From Nitrospirales bacterium LBB_01 (GTDB taxonomy: Bacteria > Nitrospirota > Thermodesulfovibrionia > Thermodesulfovibrionales > Magnetobacteriaceae): a DNA stretch of 64,000 nucleotides. Positions 1 to 8,188 of this stretch are shown piece after piece. Below the pieces are notes generated by a model, which ran no database searches, was not told the origin of the DNA, and saw nothing but the letters and a program-made list of their open reading frames with translations. A program made the position numbers and the translations under genes. The stretch covers positions 2,046,001 through 2,110,000 of the forward strand of contig CP049016.1 in the NCBI GenBank assembly GCA_004376055.2, in the 5' to 3' direction. Within the stretch, counting starts at the first letter, position 1, and every line of letters begins with the position of its first letter.

Positions 1-62
1 CGGAGGCAGACAGTTGGGCAAGGGCGATAGCGGTTGAAAAATTTATGGAGGTCAAAAAATGA
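1..62 (+). CDS. dxr: 3' end of probable 1-deoxy-D-xylulose 5-phosphate reductoisomerase
   Basis: The reading frame entering at base 3 gives a 19-residue tail (EADSWARAIAVEKFMEVKK) and stops at TGA 60-62. The E-A-D-x-W-A-R pattern is usual at the C-terminus of Dxr, the NADPH-dependent second enzyme of the MEP isoprenoid pathway. The stop overlaps the rseP start in an ATGA (59-62), so the two are translationally coupled, and dxr directly before rseP is a common bacterial gene order. Only the tail is visible, so the call rests on this short motif and the neighbour. Confidence 0.6.
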   Translation, partial: EADSWARAIAVEKFMEVKK

Positions 63-1132
63 CAGGGGTAATAAGCGCCGTTGTGCTTCTTGGCGTGTTG
101 ATATTTGTTCATGAGCTGGGACATTTTTTGCTGGCTAAAGCTGTAGGGATAAAAGTGTTGAAGTTTTCTCTTGGGTTTGGCCCAAAAGTTATTGGCAGAA
201 AAGTGGGAGATACCGAGTATATGCTCTCAGCTATACCTTTTGGCGGATACGTCAAGATGTACGGGGATGAGTCAATGGAGGAGATTAGCACTGAGGACAG
301 AGACACTGCATTTTTGGCAAAATCGGTGTGGAGAAGGGCGTTGGTTGTCTGTGCCGGTTCGGTGTTTAACATTCTGTTTGCAGCACTTTTGTTTGTTTTA
401 ATATATATGGTCGGAGTGCCAAGACCGCTTCCGGTTATAGGGGAGCTTTCAAAAGGTGCACCGGCACAGAGAGCTGGCTTAGCTGCTGGAGATAAGATAT
501 TGGGAATAAACGGCAATAAGATTAAGTATTGGGAGGAGATGACAGAAGTAGTCCACAAAAGTGCCGGTAAGGAACTCACTTTTTCTATAGAAACAAAGGA
601 TGGAACAAAAACTTTTAAGATAACGCCTGAGAGTAAGAAGATGAAAAATCTCTTTGGCGAACAGGAGGAGTTGGGGCTTATTGGAATATCTCCTCGCGGC
701 GATGCCGAAACGGTCTCATTCAGTCTTTTTGAATCCATACCCATTGCGTTTAAAAAGACATTTGAGGTTATAATGTTGACACTCCTTGCGCTGGTTAAGA
801 TAATTCAAAAGGTGCTGCCTGCTGACACAATCGGTGGGCCTATTATGATTTTTCAGTTAGCCAGCAAACAGGCCTCAACGGGGATAATGAGTTTTATAAT
901 GTTTCTTGCCGTAATAAACATCAACCTTGGCGTTTTTAATCTATTTCCGATTCCGATACTGGATGGCGGTCACATGGTGTATCTGTTAATAGAGGCAATC
1001 CGCAGAAAACCGCTCAGTGATAAGGTGATAGTGATAACTCAGAAGATTGGGCTTGCACTAATTTTGATGCTTATGACATTTGCGATATATAACGATGTGC
1101 TGAGAGTGTTTAAGGGTACTCCGCTGCCGTAA
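59..1132 (+). CDS. rseP: RseP-type site-2 intramembrane zinc metalloprotease
   Basis: The 357-residue product is a polytopic inner-membrane protease of the S2P family, which cuts membrane-bound anti-sigma factors and leftover signal peptides. The zinc motif HELGH is at residues 18-22 inside the first membrane segment. The third metal ligand is the LDG motif at residues 301-303 (L-D-G-G-H). One PDZ domain lies at about residues 120-190, against two in E. coli RseP. The length is normal for single-PDZ members. The start overlaps the dxr stop, and the thioesterase gene follows 6 bases after the stop, so all three are probably one operon. No anti-sigma factor gene is visible here, so the substrate is unknown. 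Confidence 0.95.
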   Translation: MTGVISAVVLLGVLIFVHELGHFLLAKAVGIKVLKFSLGFGPKVIGRKVGDTEYMLSAIPFGGYVKMYGDESMEEISTEDRDTAFLAKSVWRRALVVCAGSVFNILFAALLFVLIYMVGVPRPLPVIGELSKGAPAQRAGLAAGDKILGINGNKIKYWEEMTEVVHKSAGKELTFSIETKDGTKTFKITPESKKMKNLFGEQEELGLIGISPRGDAETVSFSLFESIPIAFKKTFEVIMLTLLALVKIIQKVLPADTIGGPIMIFQLASKQASTGIMSFIMFLAVININLGVFNLFPIPILDGGHMVYLLIEAIRRKPLSDKVIVITQKIGLALILMLMTFAIYNDVLRVFKGTPLP

Positions 1133-1138
1133 AGGCTT

Positions 1139-1537
1139 ATGGACGACAGGATTGACATAAGAGTTTACTACGAGGACACGGACTGTGGCGGGGTGGTGTA
1201 TTATGGCAAATACTTAGCGTTTCTTGAGCGAGCGCGGACGCAGTATCTGGAAAATCGTGGAATTAAAATAAGTGAGCTGATGCTTGAGGGTGTGTGGTTT
1301 GTCGTAGCTGACGTTCACATTCGCTATCATAAACCTGCAAAATACGCTGACATTATAACTGTCCACACAGAGATAGCTGAGCTTAGTTTTGCTTCTATTT
1401 TGTTTAAACACCGAATAGAACACAAAGAGACAGAGGCATTGATAGCCACAGCAGAGGTTAAACTCGCAACCGTTGGAAATGACCTCAGACCTAAGCGAAT
1501 GACTGAGAAGATGAGCAAGGCGCTAAAAGTAATTTAG
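1139..1537 (+). CDS. YbgC/4-hydroxybenzoyl-CoA-type acyl-CoA thioesterase
   Basis: A 132-residue hot-dog-fold protein, the normal length for the YbgC/FadM family of cytosolic acyl-CoA thioesterases. The active-site segment at residues 10-23 (Y-E-D-T-D-C-G-G-V-V-Y-Y-G-K) holds the catalytic Asp, and an amphipathic helix follows (L-A-F-L-E-R-A-R). Family members hydrolyse short or medium acyl-CoAs, and YbgC is often linked to the Tol-Pal system, but no tol or pal gene is in the window. It lies 6 bases after rseP and is probably its operon partner. The exact substrate cannot be read from the sequence. Confidence 0.88.
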   Translation: MDDRIDIRVYYEDTDCGGVVYYGKYLAFLERARTQYLENRGIKISELMLEGVWFVVADVHIRYHKPAKYADIITVHTEIAELSFASILFKHRIEHKETEALIATAEVKLATVGNDLRPKRMTEKMSKALKVI

Positions 1538-1538
1538 G

Positions 1539-1570
1539 TAAGGGATAGCGCATTTTCTTCGCTGCCTTAA
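1539..1570. terminator. imperfect hairpin between convergent genes
   Basis: Between the stop of the thioesterase gene and the stop of the convergent mlaF gene lies an imperfect inverted repeat (TAAGGGATAGCG, loop CATTTTCTT, then CGCTGCCTTAA). It could terminate transcription from both sides. No strong U-tract follows on the plus strand, so this is only a candidate. Confidence 0.33.
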
Positions 1571-1576
1571 ACACCC

Positions 1577-2380
1577 TCATCCTGCGATAACTTTAAAGTA
1601 ATCGTCCTGAGATTGAGTTTCCTCGTTGGGGGTTCGCTCTAAAAATGTCCTGACTTTTGGAATCTCTGACTCTTTAAATTCCTCAAGAGTGCCGGCAAAT
1701 ATAACATCGCCACTGTCAAGCATAATCACATAGTCTGCGATTTTAAAAATACTCGGCAACTCATGAGTGACAACAACAACTGTAATTTTAAACACTTTAT
1801 TGAGTTTATTAATAAGCTCATCCAATCCGGCAGCTGTCACAGGGTCAAGGCCTGCTGAGGGCTCGTCAAAGAAGAGGATTTCTGGATCCATCGCCATAGC
1901 CCGGGCTATTCCAGCACGCTTTTTCATACCACCCGATAACTGAGACGGGTAGAAGTTATCAAATCCCGATAGTCCCACAAGATCAAGTTTCATGCGCACC
2001 ATTATGCCAATAACAGAATCCTTTAGTTTCGTGTGTTCACGCAACGGAAGCGCCACGTTTTCAGCAAGCGTAAAGGAATTTAAAAGTGCCGCTCCCTGAA
2101 ACAAGACGCCCATCTTTTTGCGCTTGTCATCCAACTGTTGATCGTTTAAGTTAACTATGTCAACACCGTTTATGAGAATTTCTCCGCTGCGGGGTTTTAG
2201 CAGGCCTATCAGATGTCTTAATATAGTGGTCTTTCCGGAGCCGCTTCCACCCACTATCACCGTTGTCTGCGCCCTGGGGATGGAAACTGTAGCATTCTTT
2301 ATTATTACCCTGTCACCGTAATAAGTGACAAGGTTTTTCACTTCTATAGTGTTATCTGTCTGCACGGTGTCTCTTTGCAT
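1577..2380 (-). CDS. mlaF: MlaF-type ABC transporter ATP-binding protein
   Basis: The 267-residue protein carries a full set of ABC ATPase motifs: Walker A GGSGSGKTT (about residues 44-52), the signature LSGGMKKRAGIARA and Walker B EILFFDEPSAG, with a switch His in VVVTHE. The signature with K-K-R and the length match MlaF/Ttg2A, the ATPase of the MCE-type transporter that moves phospholipids between the outer and inner membranes. The usual partners MlaE (permease) and MlaD (MCE protein) are not adjacent. The 122 bases upstream hold only a possible promoter. MlaF is therefore a good family assignment, while its complex must be inferred from genes outside the window. Confidence 0.85.
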   Translation of the reverse strand: MQRDTVQTDNTIEVKNLVTYYGDRVIIKNATVSIPRAQTTVIVGGSGSGKTTILRHLIGLLKPRSGEILINGVDIVNLNDQQLDDKRKKMGVLFQGAALLNSFTLAENVALPLREHTKLKDSVIGIMVRMKLDLVGLSGFDNFYPSQLSGGMKKRAGIARAMAMDPEILFFDEPSAGLDPVTAAGLDELINKLNKVFKITVVVVTHELPSIFKIADYVIMLDSGDVIFAGTLEEFKESEIPKVRTFLERTPNEETQSQDDYFKVIAG

Positions 2381-2399
2381 TCGTCAGTAAGTGACATTA

Positions 2400-2429
2400 A
2401 GGATACATCTGTAAAAACACTTATGTCAA
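2400..2429 (-). promoter_or_regulatory. candidate sigma70-type promoter for mlaF
   Basis: On the minus strand TTGACA (2424-2429) is followed after 18 bases by TATCCT (2400-2405). The -35 is perfect and the -10 matches 4 of 6. The predicted transcript would begin about a dozen bases before the mlaF ATG, and no clear Shine-Dalgarno site is visible there. Confidence 0.45.
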
Positions 2430-2502
2430 CTGCAACACAAGTCCTCTGCCTTCTATTCGCTGCAAAGGGAGCTAAAACTCGCCTAATTTAAGCAATTACA
2501 TG

Positions 2503-3612
2503 CTATGGCGCCTTCGTTGTTGTTTCTGTTACATACGAGCCGTATGTTATGCCGTTAATATAGGCATAATTTAATGTCTTTGTCTTACTGTCAATCAGGG
2601 TCCTGCCAGAGGTATAACTGTCATCAGTGCTTTTAATAATTCCAACGTTATTTGCAAACCAAAGTGTTATTTGATGATAAGAACCATATGAGTTACTGAC
2701 CGTATAGTAAAACTTAAGACAGTTAAACGTGCCCGCTGTCACAGCTATACTTTCAAGCCCTTTCATTTGACCGCTAAGTGTAACAGTTGATGTTGAAGAG
2801 ACGCCAGTTGATAAAACCGTTGATGTATCAGTAGATACAGAGGAGAACTCTTCAGAGTCTGTGACGTATGGAGGAGAGAGATATATGGCAGGACTATAAA
2901 CATCTTCTATATAATCTCCACTGCCCTTATTAAAAAATTTATCAATATAAAGACCTGTGCTATCATTAGTATAAACATTACAGTCTCTTTCAGCATGACC
3001 CACATTATAACAAATTTTTTTGCCAGATACTCCATTTACAGTTTCAGAGCCTGACACTAACTCTGTCTCATAACCCTGAGCAATACTACTATTGCTGGTG
3101 TAGAACTGCCATATGTTTGCGTTATCCAGCGGGTAGTAATTGGCCATTGTGTAAGATACCTTCATGCTGATGGATAGTGTTACAGATGTGCCGGAAAGAT
3201 CGGAATACGTATAGCCCTTATATATGACCGCAGAGGAACTATCTAAAGCCAGCACCTCAAAATATCTGTTTGAACCGTTTGGCACGTTTAATGTTGTTGT
3301 AACTGAGGATTTCCCCGACACAGAGATGCTCTCCTCAATTGTTGTCATATCGCTTGCTGTTACTTTTATTTTAATTGTCGTAATGTTAGAAGGGATAGAA
3401 GAGCCCATCACAGAGGGAGTTTTCTCAGTAGATGATGACGTTGTGCCGCCTCCAAATGTTATTGTGACTGGTGTATTTGCAGAGCTGCTGCTTGAAGGTG
3501 ACTTTGAGTTTGAAGATGAGTCAGAGGACACACTGCTGCCAGCTCCTCCACTACCACAGCCAGTAAAAGAAACAAACATGATAACTAATGAAGTTAATAA
3601 CAAATTTCTCAT
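2503..3612 (-). CDS. Ser/Thr-rich lipoprotein of unknown function
   Basis: A 369-residue protein with a lipoprotein signal: a short basic start (M-R-N), a hydrophobic stretch, and the lipobox S-F-T-G-C with Cys19 as the lipidation site. Residues 20-60 are a low-complexity Gly/Ser linker. The rest is beta-rich and high in Ser, Thr and Tyr, with no catalytic motif that I recognise; residues 70-145 look like an immunoglobulin-like sandwich. It is the last gene of a three-gene minus-strand operon, 19 bases after the FecR-domain gene. The likely place is the outer membrane or cell surface beside the barrel protein of the same operon. The function is unknown. Confidence 0.75.
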   Translation of the reverse strand: MRNLLLTSLVIMFVSFTGCGSGGAGSSVSSDSSSNSKSPSSSSSANTPVTITFGGGTTSSSTEKTPSVMGSSIPSNITTIKIKVTASDMTTIEESISVSGKSSVTTTLNVPNGSNRYFEVLALDSSSAVIYKGYTYSDLSGTSVTLSISMKVSYTMANYYPLDNANIWQFYTSNSSIAQGYETELVSGSETVNGVSGKKICYNVGHAERDCNVYTNDSTGLYIDKFFNKGSGDYIEDVYSPAIYLSPPYVTDSEEFSSVSTDTSTVLSTGVSSTSTVTLSGQMKGLESIAVTAGTFNCLKFYYTVSNSYGSYHQITLWFANNVGIIKSTDDSYTSGRTLIDSKTKTLNYAYINGITYGSYVTETTTKAP

Positions 3613-3631
3613 AATTCCTCCGTTTTTATAA

Positions 3632-4408
3632 TCATGGAAATGTAATATTAATATTAACTGGTGTTATATTTGCAGGAACATTATTGTGGGGCAGCGGCGG
3701 TTGCTGGGGAATTGGCGGTGCTGCCGCAGCATTAGACAGGGTGTCTGCTATTGCCTGTGCCTGAGCTAAATTGTTTGTATCCTGCATTTTGCTTGAACTA
3801 TCTTTAGAGGTCTCAGTCACAACGGAAACTGTGGATTTATCAGGCTGCGGCATATGCTGACTGCCCACTACCTTAATCATCATCCCTGGCGTCAGCGATA
3901 CTTTTTCTGATACACCCTCAGTTATGCTTCTTATATCGACAACTCCCTCAAAACACATCACAGTGGAATAACTCACATTGTTTTTCATACCTGTTTCCAC
4001 ATAAAAATTTGTTCCTCGTGCTGCCACAACCACATTAGGCGTGTGAACTTCAAAATTGGTTCTGCCAACTACTGTTCTAATTTTTCCATCCAAAAGATTA
4101 TAAACAGATTTTCCTCTGTCGTCCTTGCTGCTGATAAACTCCTTAACGACAAGCTTAGATTTCTCTCCAAGCGTTAGAACGCTGTCGTCAACAAAAAGCA
4201 TTTTCAGCTTAGACTGCTCTTTTGTTAACACCGTATCGTTTAACAGGACATTATCCTTCACATTTGCCTGCAACTCACCACTTGACCTTTCTATCAAAAC
4301 ATTACCTTTCAATGCTACAACCTTAGCAACATCGTCCACTGCCTCAACCGCAGTCACTGCAAACGCCGTTAGTATTAGAAGTATAAAAGTAGATTTAAGT
4401 ATTTTCAT
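3632..4408 (-). CDS. secreted FecR-domain protein
   Basis: The 258-residue product starts with a Sec signal peptide (residues 1-23, ending V-E-A). A FecR domain follows (about 26-175), seen in the pattern V-x-x-L-x-G-x-V and the core G-T-N-F-Y-V-E-T. The C-terminal 45 residues form a Pro/Gln/Asn-rich tail (PPIPQQPPLP). There is no membrane segment after the signal, so it is probably periplasmic or surface-exposed rather than a FecR anti-sigma sensor. Its ATG (4406-4408) directly follows the stop of the barrel gene (4409-4411), so the two are coupled. FecR domains of this kind often accompany surface adhesins or polysaccharide-binding proteins; that role is an inference. Confidence 0.82.
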   Translation of the reverse strand: MKILKSTFILLILTAFAVTAVEAVDDVAKVVALKGNVLIERSSGELQANVKDNVLLNDTVLTKEQSKLKMLFVDDSVLTLGEKSKLVVKEFISSKDDRGKSVYNLLDGKIRTVVGRTNFEVHTPNVVVAARGTNFYVETGMKNNVSYSTVMCFEGVVDIRSITEGVSEKVSLTPGMMIKVVGSQHMPQPDKSTVSVVTETSKDSSSKMQDTNNLAQAQAIADTLSNAAAAPPIPQQPPLPHNNVPANITPVNINITFP

Positions 4409-5554
4409 TTAAAACCTCACATTCACAAACAGGCTTGTAATATTTCTGTCGTAGCTGTAAGCCTCAGTGTTAGAATTGTTTTTCGTGTATGACTCTGCAA
4501 GAGACAGGCTCAAATTTTTGGATAATATCTTAGTTAATGACCCCGAATAGGTCATCGCATTATCCGTCCGGTTAACACTTGAACCTTCAAACTTTCCGTT
4601 GTAGTCTCTCCTGTAGTACTCTGCAGAAAGATTTGCCATTAAGTCAAGCGGCAGCAGGGCATTAAAGCTTACAAACCCCTTGTTGCCGTCATATTTCCAA
4701 TAGTCTGTGTCTGCAAAATCTTTGTCATAGGCGTATCCCAGATCTAAAGACATCCTGTCAAACAATTGGAATCTCTGCTTTAACCCTATCAGATGGTTGC
4801 CGCCTGTTCTATCTGAATTAGTAAGGAAATTAGAGCCGTCAATAAACCGTGTGTACTTGTAACGATACTCAAGCGTCGTATAAGTATCTTTATCCTCCAT
4901 AAGTACGACTGACGGTGATACATAATGGTCATAATCGTACCGGTTGCCTCCAACCAAAACGTATTCAAAGCCGTACTTACCATCTAACTTAACAAAATCT
5001 GACGCGTTGTAGCGCATAGAGAGTTCAACTAAACTCTGAGTTACGTTATAATCTTTAAGCCTGTTGTTAATACTCTGATAAAACCCCAGACGAGCCATAG
5101 CCTCTAATTTATCGGTTTTTATAAACGAATACCCGCCGTTAAAATAGAAAACCTCTTTCCAGTCATTCTTTCTTGATACATTAGAGGGCAGAGGATTGTT
5201 GTCGGAGGCTAAAATCACGTTACTGTCGTACTGAACTCCGGCAGAGAAATTCACAAACCACAGTTTACCTCTATCAAGTTTTTTGATTTTATCAATATAC
5301 ACCTCTGCCTCTGCTGCCTGAGGACTGCCTGGTGAAAGAGCTACGACATTTTCAAAATAGTCCAATGCCTCATTAAATAGTTTCTCGTTGTAATAAAGAA
5401 GGCCAAGCTTAAGATTTACATCGGTATTTACAGGGTCCTTATACAAAGAGCTTTTCAACTCTGACTCTGTTGCCTTAGACTCATCAGCGTACAAGTTATT
5501 ACTGTTAAAAAAAACGATAAACAAAACTAAAAAAACCGGCACATACTTACGCAT
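4409..5554 (-). CDS. TPR-containing outer-membrane beta-barrel protein
   Basis: A 381-residue protein with a Sec signal peptide (residues 1-23, cleavage after L-Y-A). One or two TPR-like helix pairs follow (about 30-85, with Y-Y-N-E-K-L-F-N-E-A-L-D-Y-F). A long stretch of alternating beta strands rich in Tyr, Asp and Asn runs to a C-terminal Phe (V-N-V-R-F), the BamA-recognised ending of outer-membrane barrels. The TPR-plus-barrel plan resembles surface assembly or export proteins, though I see no specific family signature. It heads an operon with the FecR-domain and lipoprotein genes, and a promoter candidate lies 50-80 bases upstream. Confidence 0.78.
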   Translation of the reverse strand: MRKYVPVFLVLFIVFFNSNNLYADESKATESELKSSLYKDPVNTDVNLKLGLLYYNEKLFNEALDYFENVVALSPGSPQAAEAEVYIDKIKKLDRGKLWFVNFSAGVQYDSNVILASDNNPLPSNVSRKNDWKEVFYFNGGYSFIKTDKLEAMARLGFYQSINNRLKDYNVTQSLVELSMRYNASDFVKLDGKYGFEYVLVGGNRYDYDHYVSPSVVLMEDKDTYTTLEYRYKYTRFIDGSNFLTNSDRTGGNHLIGLKQRFQLFDRMSLDLGYAYDKDFADTDYWKYDGNKGFVSFNALLPLDLMANLSAEYYRRDYNGKFEGSSVNRTDNAMTYSGSLTKILSKNLSLSLAESYTKNNSNTEAYSYDRNITSLFVNVRF

Positions 5555-5603
5555 TTAACACCCCCGCTTGCATTTTCACCAACCAAAACCCCAGACTATA
5601 GTC

Positions 5604-5633
5604 ACTGTAGCAAAATCCATAAATATATGTCAA
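5604..5633 (-). promoter_or_regulatory. candidate sigma70-type promoter for the barrel/FecR/lipoprotein operon
   Basis: On the minus strand TTGACA (5628-5633) is followed after 18 bases by TACAGT (5604-5609), 50 bases before the barrel-protein start. The -35 is perfect and the -10 matches 4 of 6. Confidence 0.5.
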
Positions 5634-5673
5634 GTGCTTTTTGGTTAGGCTGAACATGAAATAATTGGTTAAA

Positions 5674-5856
5674 ATGCTTATTGAGCTAACTCCGGTAGAG
5701 GATTTATACCAAGTAGCTTCTAAAAAGGTAATGTAATAGAGGAGAGAAAGGACTGGATTCCCGCTCGTAGGCGGGAATGACAAAGGAGTGACTTCTTTTT
5801 CTTGTCATTCCTGCGAAAGCAGGAATCCAGTTTTTGATTAGCGGAGTTAACTGCAT
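5674..5856. repeat. MITE-like dispersed element, copy 1
   Basis: This 183 bp element fills most of the 326-base gap between the barrel operon and the glutamate synthase-like gene. Its left end reads ATGCTTATTGAGCTAACTCC and its right end GCGGAGTTAACTGCAT, giving imperfect terminal inverted repeats built on AGTTAACTCCG. Inside are two inverted arms (about 5749-5783 and 5801-5833) built on GGACTGGATTCC and its complement, which could fold into a long hairpin. It carries no gene: a 78-codon reading frame here is only a translation of the repeat. Copies recur at 13521, 18483 and 54912. Confidence 0.75.
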
Positions 5857-5880
5857 TGGCAATTTGGTTAATTGGTTAAT

Positions 5881-7344
5881 TTATATTTTTGAAAGCTTAC
5901 TGTTATGAGTCACAAAATCTATAATACCCTTAGCAGCACGTCTGCCCTTACCCATAGCATGAATCACTGTCGTAAACGACCACGAGCTTTTAGATATATC
6001 GCCGCCTGCAAAAACTCCGGGTATTGAGGTCATCTGAGTATCGTCATCAACCGGAATGTAGCCGTTTTTATCAAGTTTCAAATGTGCTGTGGTTTTTCCT
6101 ATTATGGGATTAGCCATAGTTCCCAAAGCGTATATCACAGTGTCCACATCCAGCATGAATTCCGTACCAAGAATCGGGCTAACTGTAAGGCGTCCTTTGC
6201 TGTCAGGCTCTCCTTGCGCTAATTTAATGCAGCGCATCCCCTTAATCCAGCCGTCCGGCGTGCCAAGTATTTCAACAGGCGCAGTTAACCATATAAACTG
6301 CACTCCCTCCTCCATGGCGTGTTGTATTTCCTCTTTTCTGGCAGGACTTTCATTAACGGTTCTTCTGTAAACGATATAAACGTTTCTGGTGTTAAGTCTA
6401 AGAGCGACACGTGCGGCATCCATAGCGGTGTTGCCGCAGCCGACCACCGCAATGTCATGTCCAATCCCTACCGGTGTAGCGTGATTTGGGAAATCGTAGC
6501 CGTGCATGAGATTAACGCGAGTTAAAAACTCATTAGCACTCATTACTCCGTTTAGGAACTCTCCCTTTATTCCTGGGCTTTGCGGGTAACCTGCGCCGGT
6601 TCCAATAAATACGGCATCAAAACCATGCTTGTGCATCAGCTCTTCAATTGTGTGCGTTTTACCGATAATTTTATTGGTCTCAATTCTTATGCCAAGGTTT
6701 TTAAGATTTTCAATTTCTCGTAAGACTATTCCCTTAGGAAGACGAAACTCAGGAATTCCATACATTAAAACGCCTCCAGGCAAATGAAGCGCCTCATATA
6801 TCACAACTTCAAATCCGGCCTTAGCTAAATCAGATGCACATGCTAGCCCTGAGGGCCCTGAGCCGATAACTGCAACCCGTTTGCCGTTTCGCTTTATTGA
6901 CGGGGTTTCAGCCCAGTTGTTTTTCTGAGCGAGGTCTCCTACAAAGCGCTCAAGATACCCTATAGCAACAGGCGCATGTCTTTTCCCAACCAAACACTTC
7001 GCCTCACACTGCACCTCCTGTGGACATACCCTGCCGCAAATTGACGGAAACAAATTAGCCTCTGTAATTATTCTGTACGCATCCTCATAGCGCTGCTTTG
7101 TAATCTCATGTATAAAACCTTTTATATTGATATTAACCGGACAGCCTGTTATACATGCGGGTTTCTTACACTGAATACATCTATCAGCCGCTGCAAGAGC
7201 GCCATCCTCTGTATAACCTGTTACAACCTCAAGGAAATTCTTACGGCGCACTGCCGCCTCCTGATGACCTGCCGGAGAGCGTTCAGGGTTAATTGTGCTT
7301 ATATTCTTAGGTTTTTCTCCCTCTTCTATTGTTTTATACGTCAT
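5881..7344 (-). CDS. NfnB/GltA-type NADPH-dependent FAD/Fe-S oxidoreductase (glutamate synthase small-subunit family)
   Basis: A 487-residue flavoprotein. The N-terminal Cys clusters (C56, C59, C64, C68, then I-C-G-R-V-C-P-Q and C-E-A-K-C) bind two [4Fe-4S] centres. They are followed by an FAD Rossmann motif (V-I-G-S-G-P-S-G-L-A), an NADPH Rossmann motif (V-V-G-C-G-N-T-A-M-D) and a C-terminal FAD motif (G-V-F-A-G-G-D). The family includes the glutamate synthase small subunit and NfnB/SudA. The gene overlaps the upstream NfnA-like gene by 4 bases and no glutamate synthase large subunit is present. The best reading is therefore NfnB, the larger subunit of electron-bifurcating NADH-dependent ferredoxin:NADP+ oxidoreductase. 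A sulfide dehydrogenase (SudAB) role cannot be excluded. Confidence 0.85.
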   Translation of the reverse strand: MTYKTIEEGEKPKNISTINPERSPAGHQEAAVRRKNFLEVVTGYTEDGALAAADRCIQCKKPACITGCPVNINIKGFIHEITKQRYEDAYRIITEANLFPSICGRVCPQEVQCEAKCLVGKRHAPVAIGYLERFVGDLAQKNNWAETPSIKRNGKRVAVIGSGPSGLACASDLAKAGFEVVIYEALHLPGGVLMYGIPEFRLPKGIVLREIENLKNLGIRIETNKIIGKTHTIEELMHKHGFDAVFIGTGAGYPQSPGIKGEFLNGVMSANEFLTRVNLMHGYDFPNHATPVGIGHDIAVVGCGNTAMDAARVALRLNTRNVYIVYRRTVNESPARKEEIQHAMEEGVQFIWLTAPVEILGTPDGWIKGMRCIKLAQGEPDSKGRLTVSPILGTEFMLDVDTVIYALGTMANPIIGKTTAHLKLDKNGYIPVDDDTQMTSIPGVFAGGDISKSSWSFTTVIHAMGKGRRAAKGIIDFVTHNSKLSKI

Positions 7345-8165
7345 TGGGAGCTTTCAAACCTCTTAAGCGCAACTTTTTCGTATTTATCAAAGCGTTTTTG
7401 TCTAATTAGTAATTCATCAAAATTAACAATATGCCCATCCATATCAGGGCCGTCTATACAGGCAAACTTAACCTCATTACCGACACTTACCCGGCAGCTG
7501 CCGCACATTCCGGTTCCGTCCACCATGATGGGATTTAAAGAGACTATGGTTTTTATACCAAAAGGACGCGTGACCTCCACACATGCCCGCATCATAACAA
7601 GCGGCCCTATAGCGACAACCAAATTAACCCCACCGTGACTGATAACTCTTTTTAAGGGTTCTGTCACAAGGCCTTTTTCGCCGTATGAGCCGTCATCTGT
7701 GGTAATTATAAGCTCATCGGAAAAGTATCCGAACCGCTCCTCCCAAAACACGATTTCCTTTGAACGAAACCCTACAATGGAAATGGTGTGGTTGCCTTTT
7801 TCCTTAAATGCGCGCAATTGGGGGTATATGGGAGCCACACCTAACCCGCCGCCCACAAATAATACGGTGCCGACTTTGTCTATATGCGAAGCTTCACCCA
7901 ATGGGCCTGCCACATTAAGGATAGAATCCCCAGCCTCATACGACATCATCTCTTTTGAGGTCTTGCCAACCATCTGAATAACAAGAGTGATCGTTCCCTT
8001 ATCAACATTAAAATCTGCGATGGTTAGAGGTATCCGCTCCGATTTGTCGTTGTGGTGCACTATTACAAACTGCCCGGGCTTAGATGAGCTTGCAATGTCA
8101 GGCGCCTCTATTTCCCACATATATGTAACCGGTGAGAATATCTCTTTTCTGATTATTTTAAACAT
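7341..8165 (-). CDS. NfnA/SudB-type FAD/NAD(H)-binding subunit with [2Fe-2S] cluster
   Basis: The 274-residue protein belongs to the ferredoxin reductase/PyrK family. It has a flavin-binding beta barrel (R-I-P-L-T-I-A near residue 45), an NAD-binding segment (V-G-G-G-L-G-V-A-P-I-Y-P) and a C-terminal [2Fe-2S] site (G-M-C-G-S-C-R-V then F-A-C-I-D-G-P). This is the small subunit of Nfn, which binds NADH and pairs with the downstream NfnB-like subunit. The 4-base overlap (7341-7344) supports a tight complex. In anaerobes Nfn balances NADH, NADPH and reduced ferredoxin. The alternative name sulfide dehydrogenase subunit cannot be ruled out. Confidence 0.85.
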   Translation of the reverse strand: MFKIIRKEIFSPVTYMWEIEAPDIASSSKPGQFVIVHHNDKSERIPLTIADFNVDKGTITLVIQMVGKTSKEMMSYEAGDSILNVAGPLGEASHIDKVGTVLFVGGGLGVAPIYPQLRAFKEKGNHTISIVGFRSKEIVFWEERFGYFSDELIITTDDGSYGEKGLVTEPLKRVISHGGVNLVVAIGPLVMMRACVEVTRPFGIKTIVSLNPIMVDGTGMCGSCRVSVGNEVKFACIDGPDMDGHIVNFDELLIRQKRFDKYEKVALKRFESSQ

Positions 8166-8188
8166 GACTTTGAAATTATTTGCGTTAT

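Noticed and set aside
5547-5783. 78-codon minus-strand reading frame upstream of the barrel operon
   Set aside because: It translates the dispersed element and the promoter region, and ends in no recognisable protein.
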